In this document: positions 19,738 to 26,474 of the stretch, piece by piece
Layout of the letters: each line of letters starts with the position of its first letter
Numbering within the stretch: position 1 is the first letter of the stretch
DNA from: Aurantimicrobium minutum
GTDB lineage: Bacteria > Actinomycetota > Actinomycetes > Actinomycetales > Microbacteriaceae
Direction: 5' to 3'
DNA length: 64,000 nucleotides
NCBI RefSeq assembly: GCF_029892845.1
Contig: NZ_JARXVT010000001.1
Span: forward strand, 186,001-250,000
The notes under the pieces: model-generated
Seen by the model: only the letters and a program-made list of their open reading frames with translations
Told to the model about the DNA's origin: nothing
The model's database searches: none
Program-made: the position numbers and the translations under genes

Positions 19738-20229
19738 ATGGCTAACAAAAACGTTCGCGTTCGTAAGGTTCCGGTGGCTCTAGTCACCGGAACCACGAAA
19801 GCGGGCGTCTGGCTCGGCAGCATTCGCTTGTCGGGCTTTTCCATTTTGATTATGAGCCTGACATTGTTGGGCATGCTGGTACTTGCGCCCAATATCAAGA
19901 TCTGGATTGAACAGCGTCAGGTTATTGCCGACTTGCAGGCAGAGGCTAATCTCAAAACCTCACAGATCAGTGATCTGGAAAAGCAGCGTGCTCGCTGGGA
20001 TGACCCTGCCTATGTCCGTGCTCAAGCCCGTGACCGTCTCTACTACGTCATGCCTGGTGAGATCAGCTACCTCGTGATCAATGACGCCACGATCGATGAT
20101 CTCAAGCGTGAGAAGGCCACTGCGTCACTCCAAGACACCAGCACAGACTGGGTCTCTGGCTTGCTCAAATCTTTCCTCATTGCCGGTTTGGGAACGCCCA
20201 CACCTGAGCAAGTGCAGCCCACCCCCTAA
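19738..20229 (+). CDS. DivIC/FtsB-like septum formation initiator
   Basis: A 163-residue bitopic membrane protein. A basic cytoplasmic N-terminus is followed by one TM helix (about residues 34-58), then a periplasmic-side coiled coil (about 60-90). RWDDPAYVRAQARDRLYYVMPGE is the hallmark of FtsB/DivIC proteins in actinobacteria. It is expected to join FtsL and FtsQ in the divisome. It lies 17 bases after eno. Confidence 0.9.
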   Translation: MANKNVRVRKVPVALVTGTTKAGVWLGSIRLSGFSILIMSLTLLGMLVLAPNIKIWIEQRQVIADLQAEANLKTSQISDLEKQRARWDDPAYVRAQARDRLYYVMPGEISYLVINDATIDDLKREKATASLQDTSTDWVSGLLKSFLIAGLGTPTPEQVQPTP

Positions 20230-20240
20230 GAAAGTTATCT

Positions 20241-20753
20241 ATGCGCCCGCCATTTGACCCCGCTACCGACGACGACATTCGCATTGTGTCGGCGCAGCTT
20301 GGTCGACCCGCGCGCGACGTTATCGGTATTCCTGCCCGCTGTGTCTGTGGTGCTCCGACAGTGGTCGCGACTGCGCCCAGACTGTCAGATGGAACTCCGT
20401 TCCCCACCTTCTATTACTTGACTCACCCTGCCGCCACTATTGCCATGTCCGACTTGGAAGCAACCCAGGTGATGGCAGAGTTCACGGATATTTTGAACGC
20501 CGATGAAGACATGCAGAAGCAGTACCTTGTCGCTCATGAGCAGTTCATTGCCGACCGTGAATCCATTGCTGTCGTTCCTGAGCTTGATGGAATCTCCGCT
20601 GGCGGCATGCCGGTCCGCGTGAAGTGCCTTCACGCCCTCGCCGGTCATGCCTTGGCAGCCGGTCCTGGCGTGAACCCCATTGGTGACCTTGCCCTGGCAC
20701 GTTCATCGTGGTCTCCTGAGGTGTGTCAGTGCATCGACTACGACGCGGTTTAG
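20241..20753 (+). CDS. DUF501 family protein
   Basis: A 170-residue soluble protein with no signal peptide, recognised as DUF501 from its position after DivIC and its pattern (RCVCGAPTVVATAPRL; FPTFYYLTHP; CLHALAGHALAAGPGVNPIGD). Conserved Cys and His residues are visible, but no function is established. It lies 11 bases after the DivIC gene and its 3' end overlaps the protease start by 31 bases, so translation is likely coupled. Confidence 0.88.
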   Translation: MRPPFDPATDDDIRIVSAQLGRPARDVIGIPARCVCGAPTVVATAPRLSDGTPFPTFYYLTHPAATIAMSDLEATQVMAEFTDILNADEDMQKQYLVAHEQFIADRESIAVVPELDGISAGGMPVRVKCLHALAGHALAAGPGVNPIGDLALARSSWSPEVCQCIDYDAV

Positions 20754-21994
20754 CCTCCATATCCGTTCTTGCCTTCACCTTGTTGGCGGTCTTCTCGGCA
20801 ACCCCTGCACGTGCTGACTACATTCGAGATCTTGAATACTGGCTTGGAGATTACAACTTCTATCAAGCCTGGGATGTGACCCAGGGTGACGGTGTGCTGG
20901 TCTCTGTCATTGACTCCGGTATTGGTTATGCCCCTGATATCAACGCAGCTGTTGTTGGAGGGGCAGACTTCTCAGGCATTGGTTCGCCTGATGGCCGCAC
21001 CCCGGTGGGGGAGTCACCCGATCACGGCACGCTCGTTGCTTCTGTGCTTGCTGGCCGCGGCACGGGTGGAAATAACGGCGTGATCGGTACTGCGCCACAA
21101 GCGCAGTTGCTGTCAGCTTCGGTGGCCTTCGGTGTTGAAACCGAGATCCCTTCAGATGAGCAGATTGCCAACGCCATTATCTGGTCTGTGGATCAGGGCG
21201 CGAAAGTGATCAATATGTCACTGACCCGCAACAGCCTGGAATGGCCCACCAGTTGGGATGACGCGTTTATGTATGCCTTTGACCACGATGTGGTCATTGT
21301 GGCGGCAGCCGGTAACCGTGGCACAGGAACTACTGAGGTCGGGGCTCCCGCAACCATTCCCGGTGTGCTGACAGTGGCTGGACTCGACGTCAACGGCGAA
21401 GCAAGCTACGACGCATCTAGCCAGGGCATCACCATTGGTGTCTCCGCGCCATCCGAAGCTCTTGTCGGTGTTGCTCCCGGTGGCGCTTATATGAAGTGGT
21501 CTGGCTCTAGTGGGGCAACGCCCATCGTCGCAGGTCTGGTTGCCCTTGTTCGTGCCTCGCACCCCGAACTCGATGCCAACAATGTGATCAACCGCATCAT
21601 CTCCACGGCAACCCCGGTTGGTGACGTCCCCAGTCCCATTTATGGCTACGGCAAGATCAACGCGTATGCCGCTGTCACGGCGGAAGTTCCCCTCGTGAAG
21701 GTGAACCCATTGGGTTCTCTGGCCGAGTGGATCAAGCTGTACCGCCGTGGAAGTTCCACCAACACAGCAGAGCCCTGGGACACTTCGGCTCCCACCCCAG
21801 CGCCCCTACCTTTCGATAGCGGGAATATTCCGGGACTTCCAACCCTGTATCAGCTGACCACGGTGGGTGTTCCGTTACTGTTTTTCGCTGGATTCGGTAC
21901 GATTGTAGTTATCGGGTACATCGTTGTTGCTCGAAGACTTCGTCCTGTTGTTCCGCGTGAAAGTTCCCTCCACGAAACAGACGAGACGCCCTAA
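20723..21994 (+). CDS. S8 serine protease, mycosin-like, membrane anchored
   Basis: A 423-residue subtilisin-family protease with an N-terminal signal peptide (about residues 1-32, ending ATPARA). The catalytic triad is D64 (VIDSGIG), H101 (DHGTLVASV) and S263 (GSSGATPIVAGL), with oxyanion Asn198 (AAAGN). A Pro/Thr linker and a C-terminal TM helix (about 375-400) with basic residues after it resemble mycosins of type VII secretion. No ESX gene lies in this window, and this gene is in the eno cluster, so an ESX role is not supported. The GTG start at 20723 lies inside DUF501. Confidence 0.88.
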   Translation: MSVHRLRRGLASISVLAFTLLAVFSATPARADYIRDLEYWLGDYNFYQAWDVTQGDGVLVSVIDSGIGYAPDINAAVVGGADFSGIGSPDGRTPVGESPDHGTLVASVLAGRGTGGNNGVIGTAPQAQLLSASVAFGVETEIPSDEQIANAIIWSVDQGAKVINMSLTRNSLEWPTSWDDAFMYAFDHDVVIVAAAGNRGTGTTEVGAPATIPGVLTVAGLDVNGEASYDASSQGITIGVSAPSEALVGVAPGGAYMKWSGSSGATPIVAGLVALVRASHPELDANNVINRIISTATPVGDVPSPIYGYGKINAYAAVTAEVPLVKVNPLGSLAEWIKLYRRGSSTNTAEPWDTSAPTPAPLPFDSGNIPGLPTLYQLTTVGVPLLFFAGFGTIVVIGYIVVARRLRPVVPRESSLHETDETP

Positions 21995-22025
21995 CCCCAC
22001 TTTGTCTAGCTGGAGACGTATTACT

Positions 22026-23456
22026 GTGCCCAAGATTCTTATTGTCGGTGCTGGTTACGCAGGTTTTTATACCGCGTGGAAGCTCGAAAAACTGCTCCGT
22101 AACGGAGAAGCAGAGGTCACTATTGTTGACCCACTGCCCTACATGACCTACCAGCCATTCCTGCCCGAAATTGCAGCTGGCTCCATCGAGGCACGTCACG
22201 CTGTTGTCGGTCACCGCTCACACCTCAAGAAGACCCGCATCATCTCGGGCAAGGTAGTTGGCATTGACCACAAGAAGAAGACTGCAACCATCGTTCCCAA
22301 CGCAGGCAAGGAATTTGCAGAGAAGTATGACCAGGTCATCTTCACCGCTGGTGCTGTTTCTCGCACCTTCCCCATCCCTGGCATTGCAGACAATGCAATC
22401 GGCCTGAAGACCATCGAAGAAGCAGTTGCGATCCGCGACCGCATCCTCTCCAACTTCGACAAGGCAGCTCAGCTTCCTGCAGGTCCTGAGCGTGACCGTC
22501 TACTCACCGTCACCGTCGTGGGTGGTGGCTTCGCAGGAATTGAAGTTTTCGCAGAGCTTCGCTCACTGGCCTCTGACCTGATCAAGGACTACCCAGAGCT
22601 CACCTTCGATGACACTCACTTCCACCTCATCGAGGCCATGGGTCGCATCATGCCTGAGGTTTCCCTCGAAACCAGCCACTGGGTTCTCAAGAACCTTGCT
22701 GAACGTGGTGCTCAGGTTCACCTCGACACCCAGCTTCAGTCGGCAGAAAACGGACTCATCCAGCTCTCCACCGGTGAGAAGTTCGAGTCGGACCTCATCA
22801 TCTGGACCGCTGGTGTCATGGCTAACCCCATGCTCCGTGCAACCGACTTCCCCCTCGACGAGCGTGGCCGTCTGCGCGTTCGCGCTGACCTGCGCGTTGA
22901 GGGCGACAAGGGTGTTATCGAAGGCGCCTGGGGTGCTGGAGACGCAACCGCATGCCCCGACCTTTCTGGTGGCGGCGTTGGCGGTTACTGCGTTCCTAAC
23001 GCTCAGCACGCTGTTCGTCAGGGCAAGCTCATGGCTCGCAACATCGTTGCAGTCTTGCGCGGCGAAGGCCCCACTGACTACTTCCACAAGAACCTCGGTG
23101 CAGTTGCAGGCCTCGGCCTCAACATCGGTGTGTTCCAGTCCGGCAAGATTGCCCTCAAGGGTTACATTGCCTGGCTTGCACACCGTGGTTACCACGGTCT
23201 GGCTATGCCTTCCTTCGAGCGCAAGTTCCGCGTCGTGGGTGGCTGGTGGAACAACTTCTGGTTGGGACGCGACATCGTTTCTTTGTCTGCACGTGAGACC
23301 CCTCGCGCAGCATTCGAAGAGTTCGCTTCACGCCCAGCACCAGCAGCAGCCAAGGTTGCCGCAAAGCCTGCAGCTAAGAAGCCCGTTGCCAAGCCTGCTG
23401 CAAAGAAGGCTGTCGCTAAGAAGGCTCCTGCAAAGAAGCCTGCGGCTAAGAAGTAA
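22026..23456 (+). CDS. ndh: Type II NADH dehydrogenase with a Lys/Ala-rich C-terminal tail
   Basis: A 476-residue NDH-2 that oxidises NADH and reduces quinone without proton pumping. It has an FAD-binding GxGxxG (ILIVGAGYAGFYTAWKLEK) at the N-terminus, a second NADH-binding Rossmann (TVVGGGFAGIEVFAELRS) and GAWGAGDATACPD as the FAD-contact motif. A membrane-association region follows. The last 40 or so residues are a low-complexity string of PAAKK, PVAKP and KKAVAKK units, like histone H1 or HU-type tails, which is not part of the standard enzyme. I chose the GTG at 22026 because the flavin motif starts directly after it. Confidence 0.92.
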   Translation: MPKILIVGAGYAGFYTAWKLEKLLRNGEAEVTIVDPLPYMTYQPFLPEIAAGSIEARHAVVGHRSHLKKTRIISGKVVGIDHKKKTATIVPNAGKEFAEKYDQVIFTAGAVSRTFPIPGIADNAIGLKTIEEAVAIRDRILSNFDKAAQLPAGPERDRLLTVTVVGGGFAGIEVFAELRSLASDLIKDYPELTFDDTHFHLIEAMGRIMPEVSLETSHWVLKNLAERGAQVHLDTQLQSAENGLIQLSTGEKFESDLIIWTAGVMANPMLRATDFPLDERGRLRVRADLRVEGDKGVIEGAWGAGDATACPDLSGGGVGGYCVPNAQHAVRQGKLMARNIVAVLRGEGPTDYFHKNLGAVAGLGLNIGVFQSGKIALKGYIAWLAHRGYHGLAMPSFERKFRVVGGWWNNFWLGRDIVSLSARETPRAAFEEFASRPAPAAAKVAAKPAAKKPVAKPAAKKAVAKKAPAKKPAAKK

Positions 23457-23473
23457 TTACTTCCAAAGCACGA

Positions 23474-23498
23474 GGGAGGCTGTCATAGCCTCCCTTTT
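23474..23498 (+). terminator. Rho-independent terminator after ndh
   Basis: A perfect 8-bp stem GGGAGGCT / AGCCTCCC with loop GTCAT is followed by TTTT (23495-23498), 17 bases after the ndh stop. Confidence 0.88.
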
Positions 23499-23521
23499 GC
23501 TTTGCTAGCCTGAGAAGGTAC

Positions 23522-23598
23522 GCCCCCATAGCCCAATCGGCAGAGGCAATCGACTTAAAATCGATCCAGTGTGGGTTCGAGTCCCACTGGGGGTACCA
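23522..23598 (+). tRNA. tRNA with anticodon UAA (Leu by anticodon), short variable loop, CCA encoded
   Basis: A 77-base cloverleaf can be drawn by eye. The acceptor stem is GCCCCCA / TGGGGGT with a G-U first pair, then ACCA. The D stem is GCC / GGC and the anticodon stem ATCGA / TCGAT around loop CTTAAAA (anticodon TAA). The variable region is CCAGT, and the T arm is GTGGG-TTCGAGT-CCCAC. The anticodon reads UUA (Leu), but only five bases separate the anticodon and T stems, so the long variable arm of ordinary tRNA-Leu is missing. The TAA assignment rests on the loop position. Confidence 0.9.
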
Positions 23599-23630
23599 AA
23601 TTTCCACAAAATAACAAAATACTTTGTAGT

Positions 23631-23648
23631 TTGCACTTATAAGTGCAA
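23631..23648. promoter_or_regulatory. 18-bp perfect palindrome before the excisionase-like/PIN operon
   Basis: TTGCACTTA and TAAGTGCAA abut with no spacer, 20 bases before the start of the first gene. The position fits an autorepressor operator for the downstream toxin-antitoxin pair. Confidence 0.65.
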
Positions 23649-23668
23649 TACTTTCTGTTACCTACAGA

Positions 23669-24124
23669 ATGGATTCCCACATGAAGTCTGCAGTACTTAG
23701 TGGAAATGACCTTGTTATAGATGAGGTCCAGAATGCACAAGCGCAAGATTTACTCGAAAAAACTAAAGATTGCCGCAAGCTTATTTTCTCCGTGTCGCTC
23801 GAGAACGGAGAAATTGTTGAACTGCCAACCCAGCTTTCTCGAGTTTTAGAAGCTGTGATTGAAACAGCGGCACAGGGTGGCAGAACTTCTTTTTCTTCTG
23901 TTCCTTCCGAACTTACCTCTGCGGCTGCTGCCAGGCTTTTGGGGCTGTCACGGCCCACTTTGATGAAACTAATCGCTGAGCGACAGATTCCATCTCACAA
24001 AGTGGGTACACACACGCGAATCAAAACCGATGATCTTCTTGCTTACAAAGCCAAGCGAGCTGATATGCAAGCTCGGGCAGTTGAAGAAATGCGAGAGCTG
24101 TCTGATCGCATCGGTGATCTTTAG
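23669..24124 (+). CDS. Excisionase-type HTH protein, probable antitoxin
   Basis: A 151-residue protein. The C-terminal half has an excisionase/MerR-like winged HTH: ELTSAAAARLLGLSRPTLMK, then IPSHKVGTHTRIKTDDLLAYKAKR, the usual 'excisionase family DNA-binding domain'. The N-terminal half (about 1-80) is a separate small domain without a name I can assign. It directly precedes a PIN-domain gene (11-base gap), the arrangement of Xis-like antitoxins with PIN toxins. The base composition is more AT-rich than neighbouring housekeeping genes. No clear ribosome binding site precedes the ATG, and the next Met at 23681 is an alternative. Confidence 0.8.
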   Translation: MDSHMKSAVLSGNDLVIDEVQNAQAQDLLEKTKDCRKLIFSVSLENGEIVELPTQLSRVLEAVIETAAQGGRTSFSSVPSELTSAAAARLLGLSRPTLMKLIAERQIPSHKVGTHTRIKTDDLLAYKAKRADMQARAVEEMRELSDRIGDL

Positions 24125-24135
24125 GCACAAAATAG

Positions 24136-24747
24136 ATGATGTTTACGGGAATGAGAATATTCGTTGACGCGAATGTTCTTATGTCGCGCACCATCAGAGA
24201 TTGGCTTTGCTTACTCAGAGTCGAATCTAAAGGTGGAATGTTTACCCTCGTCACATCTGAAGATGTATTGGCCGAAGTTGAATACCATTTGCGTCGAAAA
24301 ATTCCCGATGCCGATGGGGAAGTAATTGTTAGCCTCAGAGGAAAAATAGTTTCTAGTTTCGATGAAGTTCTTACTGGTTTTCCTGGAAATCTTCCTAACC
24401 CCACGAGTGACCCAAATGACCTGCACGTACATTGTGGAGCTATTTCATCTGGTGCAGAGATTTTATTGACTCTTGACTCCGGTTTTTTGGATTTAGAAGA
24501 GCAAGTACTTGACGTCTTGCCCTACGAAGTAATGACCCCAGATAGCTTGTTCCTGCTGATTGATGATTCTGCCTCACGAATAGTTCGACGAACTACTGTT
24601 AGACAACTCGCATATTGGCATGAAAAACGTCTGAGTAGCAGTCTGGCCAGCAAGCTTCGAAGCTCAAAGTGTGATCTTTTTGCCAATCGCGTCGAGGAGC
24701 ACCTCAAAAATCTTTCTGGGGTTTCTGCGAACAGGAAATCTAATTAG
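24136..24747 (+). CDS. PIN-domain protein with C-terminal extension, probable toxin
   Basis: A 203-residue protein. The N-terminal PIN core starts with IFVDANVLMSRTIRD (first catalytic Asp), continues through the acidic SEDVLAEVEYHLRR, then PTSDPNDLHVHCGAISSGAEILLTLD (third acid and TxD strand). A C-terminal 60-residue helical extension is longer than in VapC. Such proteins pair with excisionase-like antitoxins, as the upstream gene suggests. Either ATG at 24136 or the Met at 24151 can be the start. Ribonuclease activity is inferred from the fold, not proven. Confidence 0.8.
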   Translation: MMFTGMRIFVDANVLMSRTIRDWLCLLRVESKGGMFTLVTSEDVLAEVEYHLRRKIPDADGEVIVSLRGKIVSSFDEVLTGFPGNLPNPTSDPNDLHVHCGAISSGAEILLTLDSGFLDLEEQVLDVLPYEVMTPDSLFLLIDDSASRIVRRTTVRQLAYWHEKRLSSSLASKLRSSKCDLFANRVEEHLKNLSGVSANRKSN

Positions 24748-24823
24748 CTTAAGAGTTGTTCCTTGCGGATGGGATTCAACTTTCAGCATGAGCAGATCGA
24801 GGCATCTCATGAAATTGTTCTAT

Positions 24824-25054
24824 TTAGTTCGCAAATAATTCTGATGGACTTACGTCTAATGCAGATGCGATGCGATGAATGTTATCGAGGCTGACGTTTC
24901 TTTCCCCTCGCTCCACGCCGCCAATGTATGTGCGGTCAAGCCCTATCTCATGTGCAAATTCTTCCTGAGAGAGCCCCTGTTCGCTCCGCAAAGCACGGAT
25001 CCGGTCGCCGAAGGCTTTCCTCTGCTGAATCTCACGGACACCTGCGCTTGCCAT
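24824..25054 (-). CDS. Controller (C)-protein-like XRE regulator, orphan
   Basis: A 76-residue one-domain HTH protein. The sequence [20 protein letters not shown], then [20 protein letters not shown] and a final [10 protein letters not shown] closely follows the C proteins that time expression of type II restriction-modification systems. Immediately upstream is a site with the layout of a C-box (25078-25101). No restriction enzyme or methyltransferase gene is in the window, so this appears to be an orphan or recruited controller. Divergent from it is an MmpS-like gene that it might regulate. Lambda-repressor-type regulators in general are the alternative. Confidence 0.85.
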   Translation of the reverse strand: MASAGVREIQQRKAFGDRIRALRSEQGLSQEEFAHEIGLDRTYIGGVERGERNVSLDNIHRIASALDVSPSELFAN

Positions 25055-25077
25055 AATTCAAAGCTTTAGGAATACGC

Positions 25078-25101
25078 ACTATAAGTCCACGGACTATGAG
25101 T
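25078..25101. promoter_or_regulatory. C-box-like tandem operator
   Basis: Read on the minus strand, ACTCATAGT, then CCGTGG, then ACTTATAGT. This is the arrangement, including the 6-base CCGTGN spacer, that I recall for C-protein operators such as those of Esp1396I and PvuII. It lies 23-47 bases before the start of the controller-like gene, where autoregulation would be expected. Confidence 0.75.
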
Positions 25102-25160
25102 ATCATTAAGATTACTTGGGGGGTCAAGGGGGCCTCCCTCTCTATTTAGGGAGTAGTCAA

Positions 25161-25796
25161 ATGACTGAATCAGTGACTAACAACAAAGGCTCGGGGTTAG
25201 CAATCACTGCTCTCATCCTTGGCATTGTTGCAATTCTTTCCAGTTTCATCCCACTCGCGGGAATCTTCCTCGTGTGGGCGCCAGCGATTGTGGGCCTTAT
25301 TCTGGGCATTATCGGCTTGACCGGAGGGCGCCCTAGTCGTGTCATGGCTCTCATCGGCGTGATTCTTTCGGCACTTTCAATCGTTCTTGTGATTGCTTTT
25401 ACCGCGGCTGCAGTTGGAGCTGTGAGTTCTGCAATAGATGAAACTGCTGCGGTTTCTGAATCTTCTGAAGTTTCAGAAGAAGCTGCCGGAGCAAGCGAAT
25501 TCGTTTATGAAGTCACTGGCGATGGCGGTAGCGCAATGATTACTTACGCTTCTTACTCAGATGGAGAATATTCTTCACAGTCCGCTAATGGTGCACCATT
25601 GCCATTCAGCTACACGGGAACTCTCGCTGACGGTGGAATTCTTGACTTCTCAAGCCTCTCACTCGTTGCTATTGGAACAGACTCCACCACAACACTCAGC
25701 TGCAAAATTACTGTCGATGGTGAAGTTGTATCGGAAAACACATCAACTGGTGCTTACGCATCTGTTATGTGCAGTCAGTCTGACTCAGGTTTCTAA
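25161..25796 (+). CDS. DUF4190-like membrane protein with MmpS-type domain
   Basis: A 211-residue protein. Residues about 10-85 form three tight hydrophobic helices with small-residue motifs (LILGIVAILSSF...GLILGIIGLTGG), as in DUF4190 proteins. A Ser/Glu-rich linker follows. The last 95 residues (FVYEVTGDGGSAMITYAS..., LPFSYTGTL, LSCKITVDGEVVSENTSTGAYASVMC) resemble the extracytoplasmic domain of MmpS lipid-transport accessory proteins. GGGAG lies nine bases before the ATG. There is no MmpL transporter here, so its partner is unknown. It faces the C-protein-like gene across the C-box. Confidence 0.75.
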   Translation: MTESVTNNKGSGLAITALILGIVAILSSFIPLAGIFLVWAPAIVGLILGIIGLTGGRPSRVMALIGVILSALSIVLVIAFTAAAVGAVSSAIDETAAVSESSEVSEEAAGASEFVYEVTGDGGSAMITYASYSDGEYSSQSANGAPLPFSYTGTLADGGILDFSSLSLVAIGTDSTTTLSCKITVDGEVVSENTSTGAYASVMCSQSDSGF

Positions 25797-25807
25797 ATAA
25801 CCAATTA

Positions 25808-25850
25808 AAAGAATCCTCTTTTGCTGACTAGCAAAAGAGGATTCTTTGTT
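25808..25850. terminator. Strong bidirectional terminator
   Basis: A perfect 18-bp stem (arms 25808-25825 and 25830-25847, loop GACT), with A-runs on the left and T-runs on the right, stands between two convergent genes. It can serve both. Confidence 0.92.
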
Positions 25851-25868
25851 TTGTGGAACAAGTAGAAA

Positions 25869-26144
25869 TTATCGTCGCCGATAGGTAGTTCTGCGATGTG
25901 AGACCAAGACAATCTCAATCATGATTTCATTCTCGAAGATTTCATAAATCACTCGGTATTCACCACGTCTGGCAACCATCATGCCTGCGAGATCCCCTCT
26001 GAGGAGTTTGCCTATCCGATGTGGGTTCTCAGCAAGCGGCCCGTAAATGAACTCAACGACTGCGGCAGCTACCTTCTGGGGGAGCTGGATTTCAATGGCA
26101 ACTCGTGCAGCGGGAAGTATTTTGACGGAATAGGTCTGTTTCAT
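25869..26144 (-). CDS. RelE/ParE-type toxin
   Basis: A 91-residue basic protein with the RelE fold pattern: YSVKILPAARVAIEIQLPQK, PHRIGKLLRGDLAGMMVARRGEYRVIYEI and the C-terminal VLVSHRRTTYRR. RelE-type toxins cut mRNA in the ribosomal A site; ParE relatives hit gyrase, and sequence does not separate them here (the RGEYRVIYEI strand and terminal HRRxxYRR favour RelE). Its start overlaps the antitoxin stop by four bases. Confidence 0.9.
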   Translation of the reverse strand: MKQTYSVKILPAARVAIEIQLPQKVAAAVVEFIYGPLAENPHRIGKLLRGDLAGMMVARRGEYRVIYEIFENEIMIEIVLVSHRRTTYRRR

Positions 26145-26425
26145 TCGGGCATTCTGGCAGCGATGCTCGCAAGCAGTGTTTCTTTATCCACAGCCATACT
26201 CAGCCCTGCTTTTTGCTGGGCCAATGCCACGCGAAGTTGAACCATGGTTTCCTCGTCGCCAAGGATGTCGATGGTCTCAACCAGAGAGTCATACTCATCA
26301 GCACTCATGAGCACAGCATCTCTGGCCCCGTTGCGAGTGATTTCAAAGATTTCTTGAGTGGTGACAGCTGCCTCAACGAGTTTGGAGAGGTTAGCTCTGG
26401 CTTCAGCAAGGGGAAGAGTTGTCAT
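26141..26425 (-). CDS. Phd/YefM-type antitoxin
   Basis: A 94-residue antitoxin. The N-terminal PLAEARANLSKLVEAAVTTQ and ITRNGARDAVLMSADEYDSL motifs are standard for Phd/YefM/RelB-type dimeric DNA-binding domains. The acidic/hydrophobic C-terminal part should bind the downstream RelE-like toxin. The pair overlaps by four bases, so translation is coupled. It would repress its own promoter in the short gap before the amylosucrase gene's 3' end. Confidence 0.9.
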   Translation of the reverse strand: MTTLPLAEARANLSKLVEAAVTTQEIFEITRNGARDAVLMSADEYDSLVETIDILGDEETMVQLRVALAQQKAGLSMAVDKETLLASIAARMPE

Positions 26426-26474
26426 GTACAGAATTCTAGCGTTAATGAACTATGCCCGACAGAGGTGTGAATAA

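Noticed and set aside
20723-21994. Type VII secretion locus
   Set aside because: Only a mycosin-like protease; no EccC, EccB or WXG100 genes in the window.
23522-26474. Integrated element with attachment sites
   Set aside because: No integrase gene and no second copy of the tRNA 3' end was found by reading the next few kilobases.
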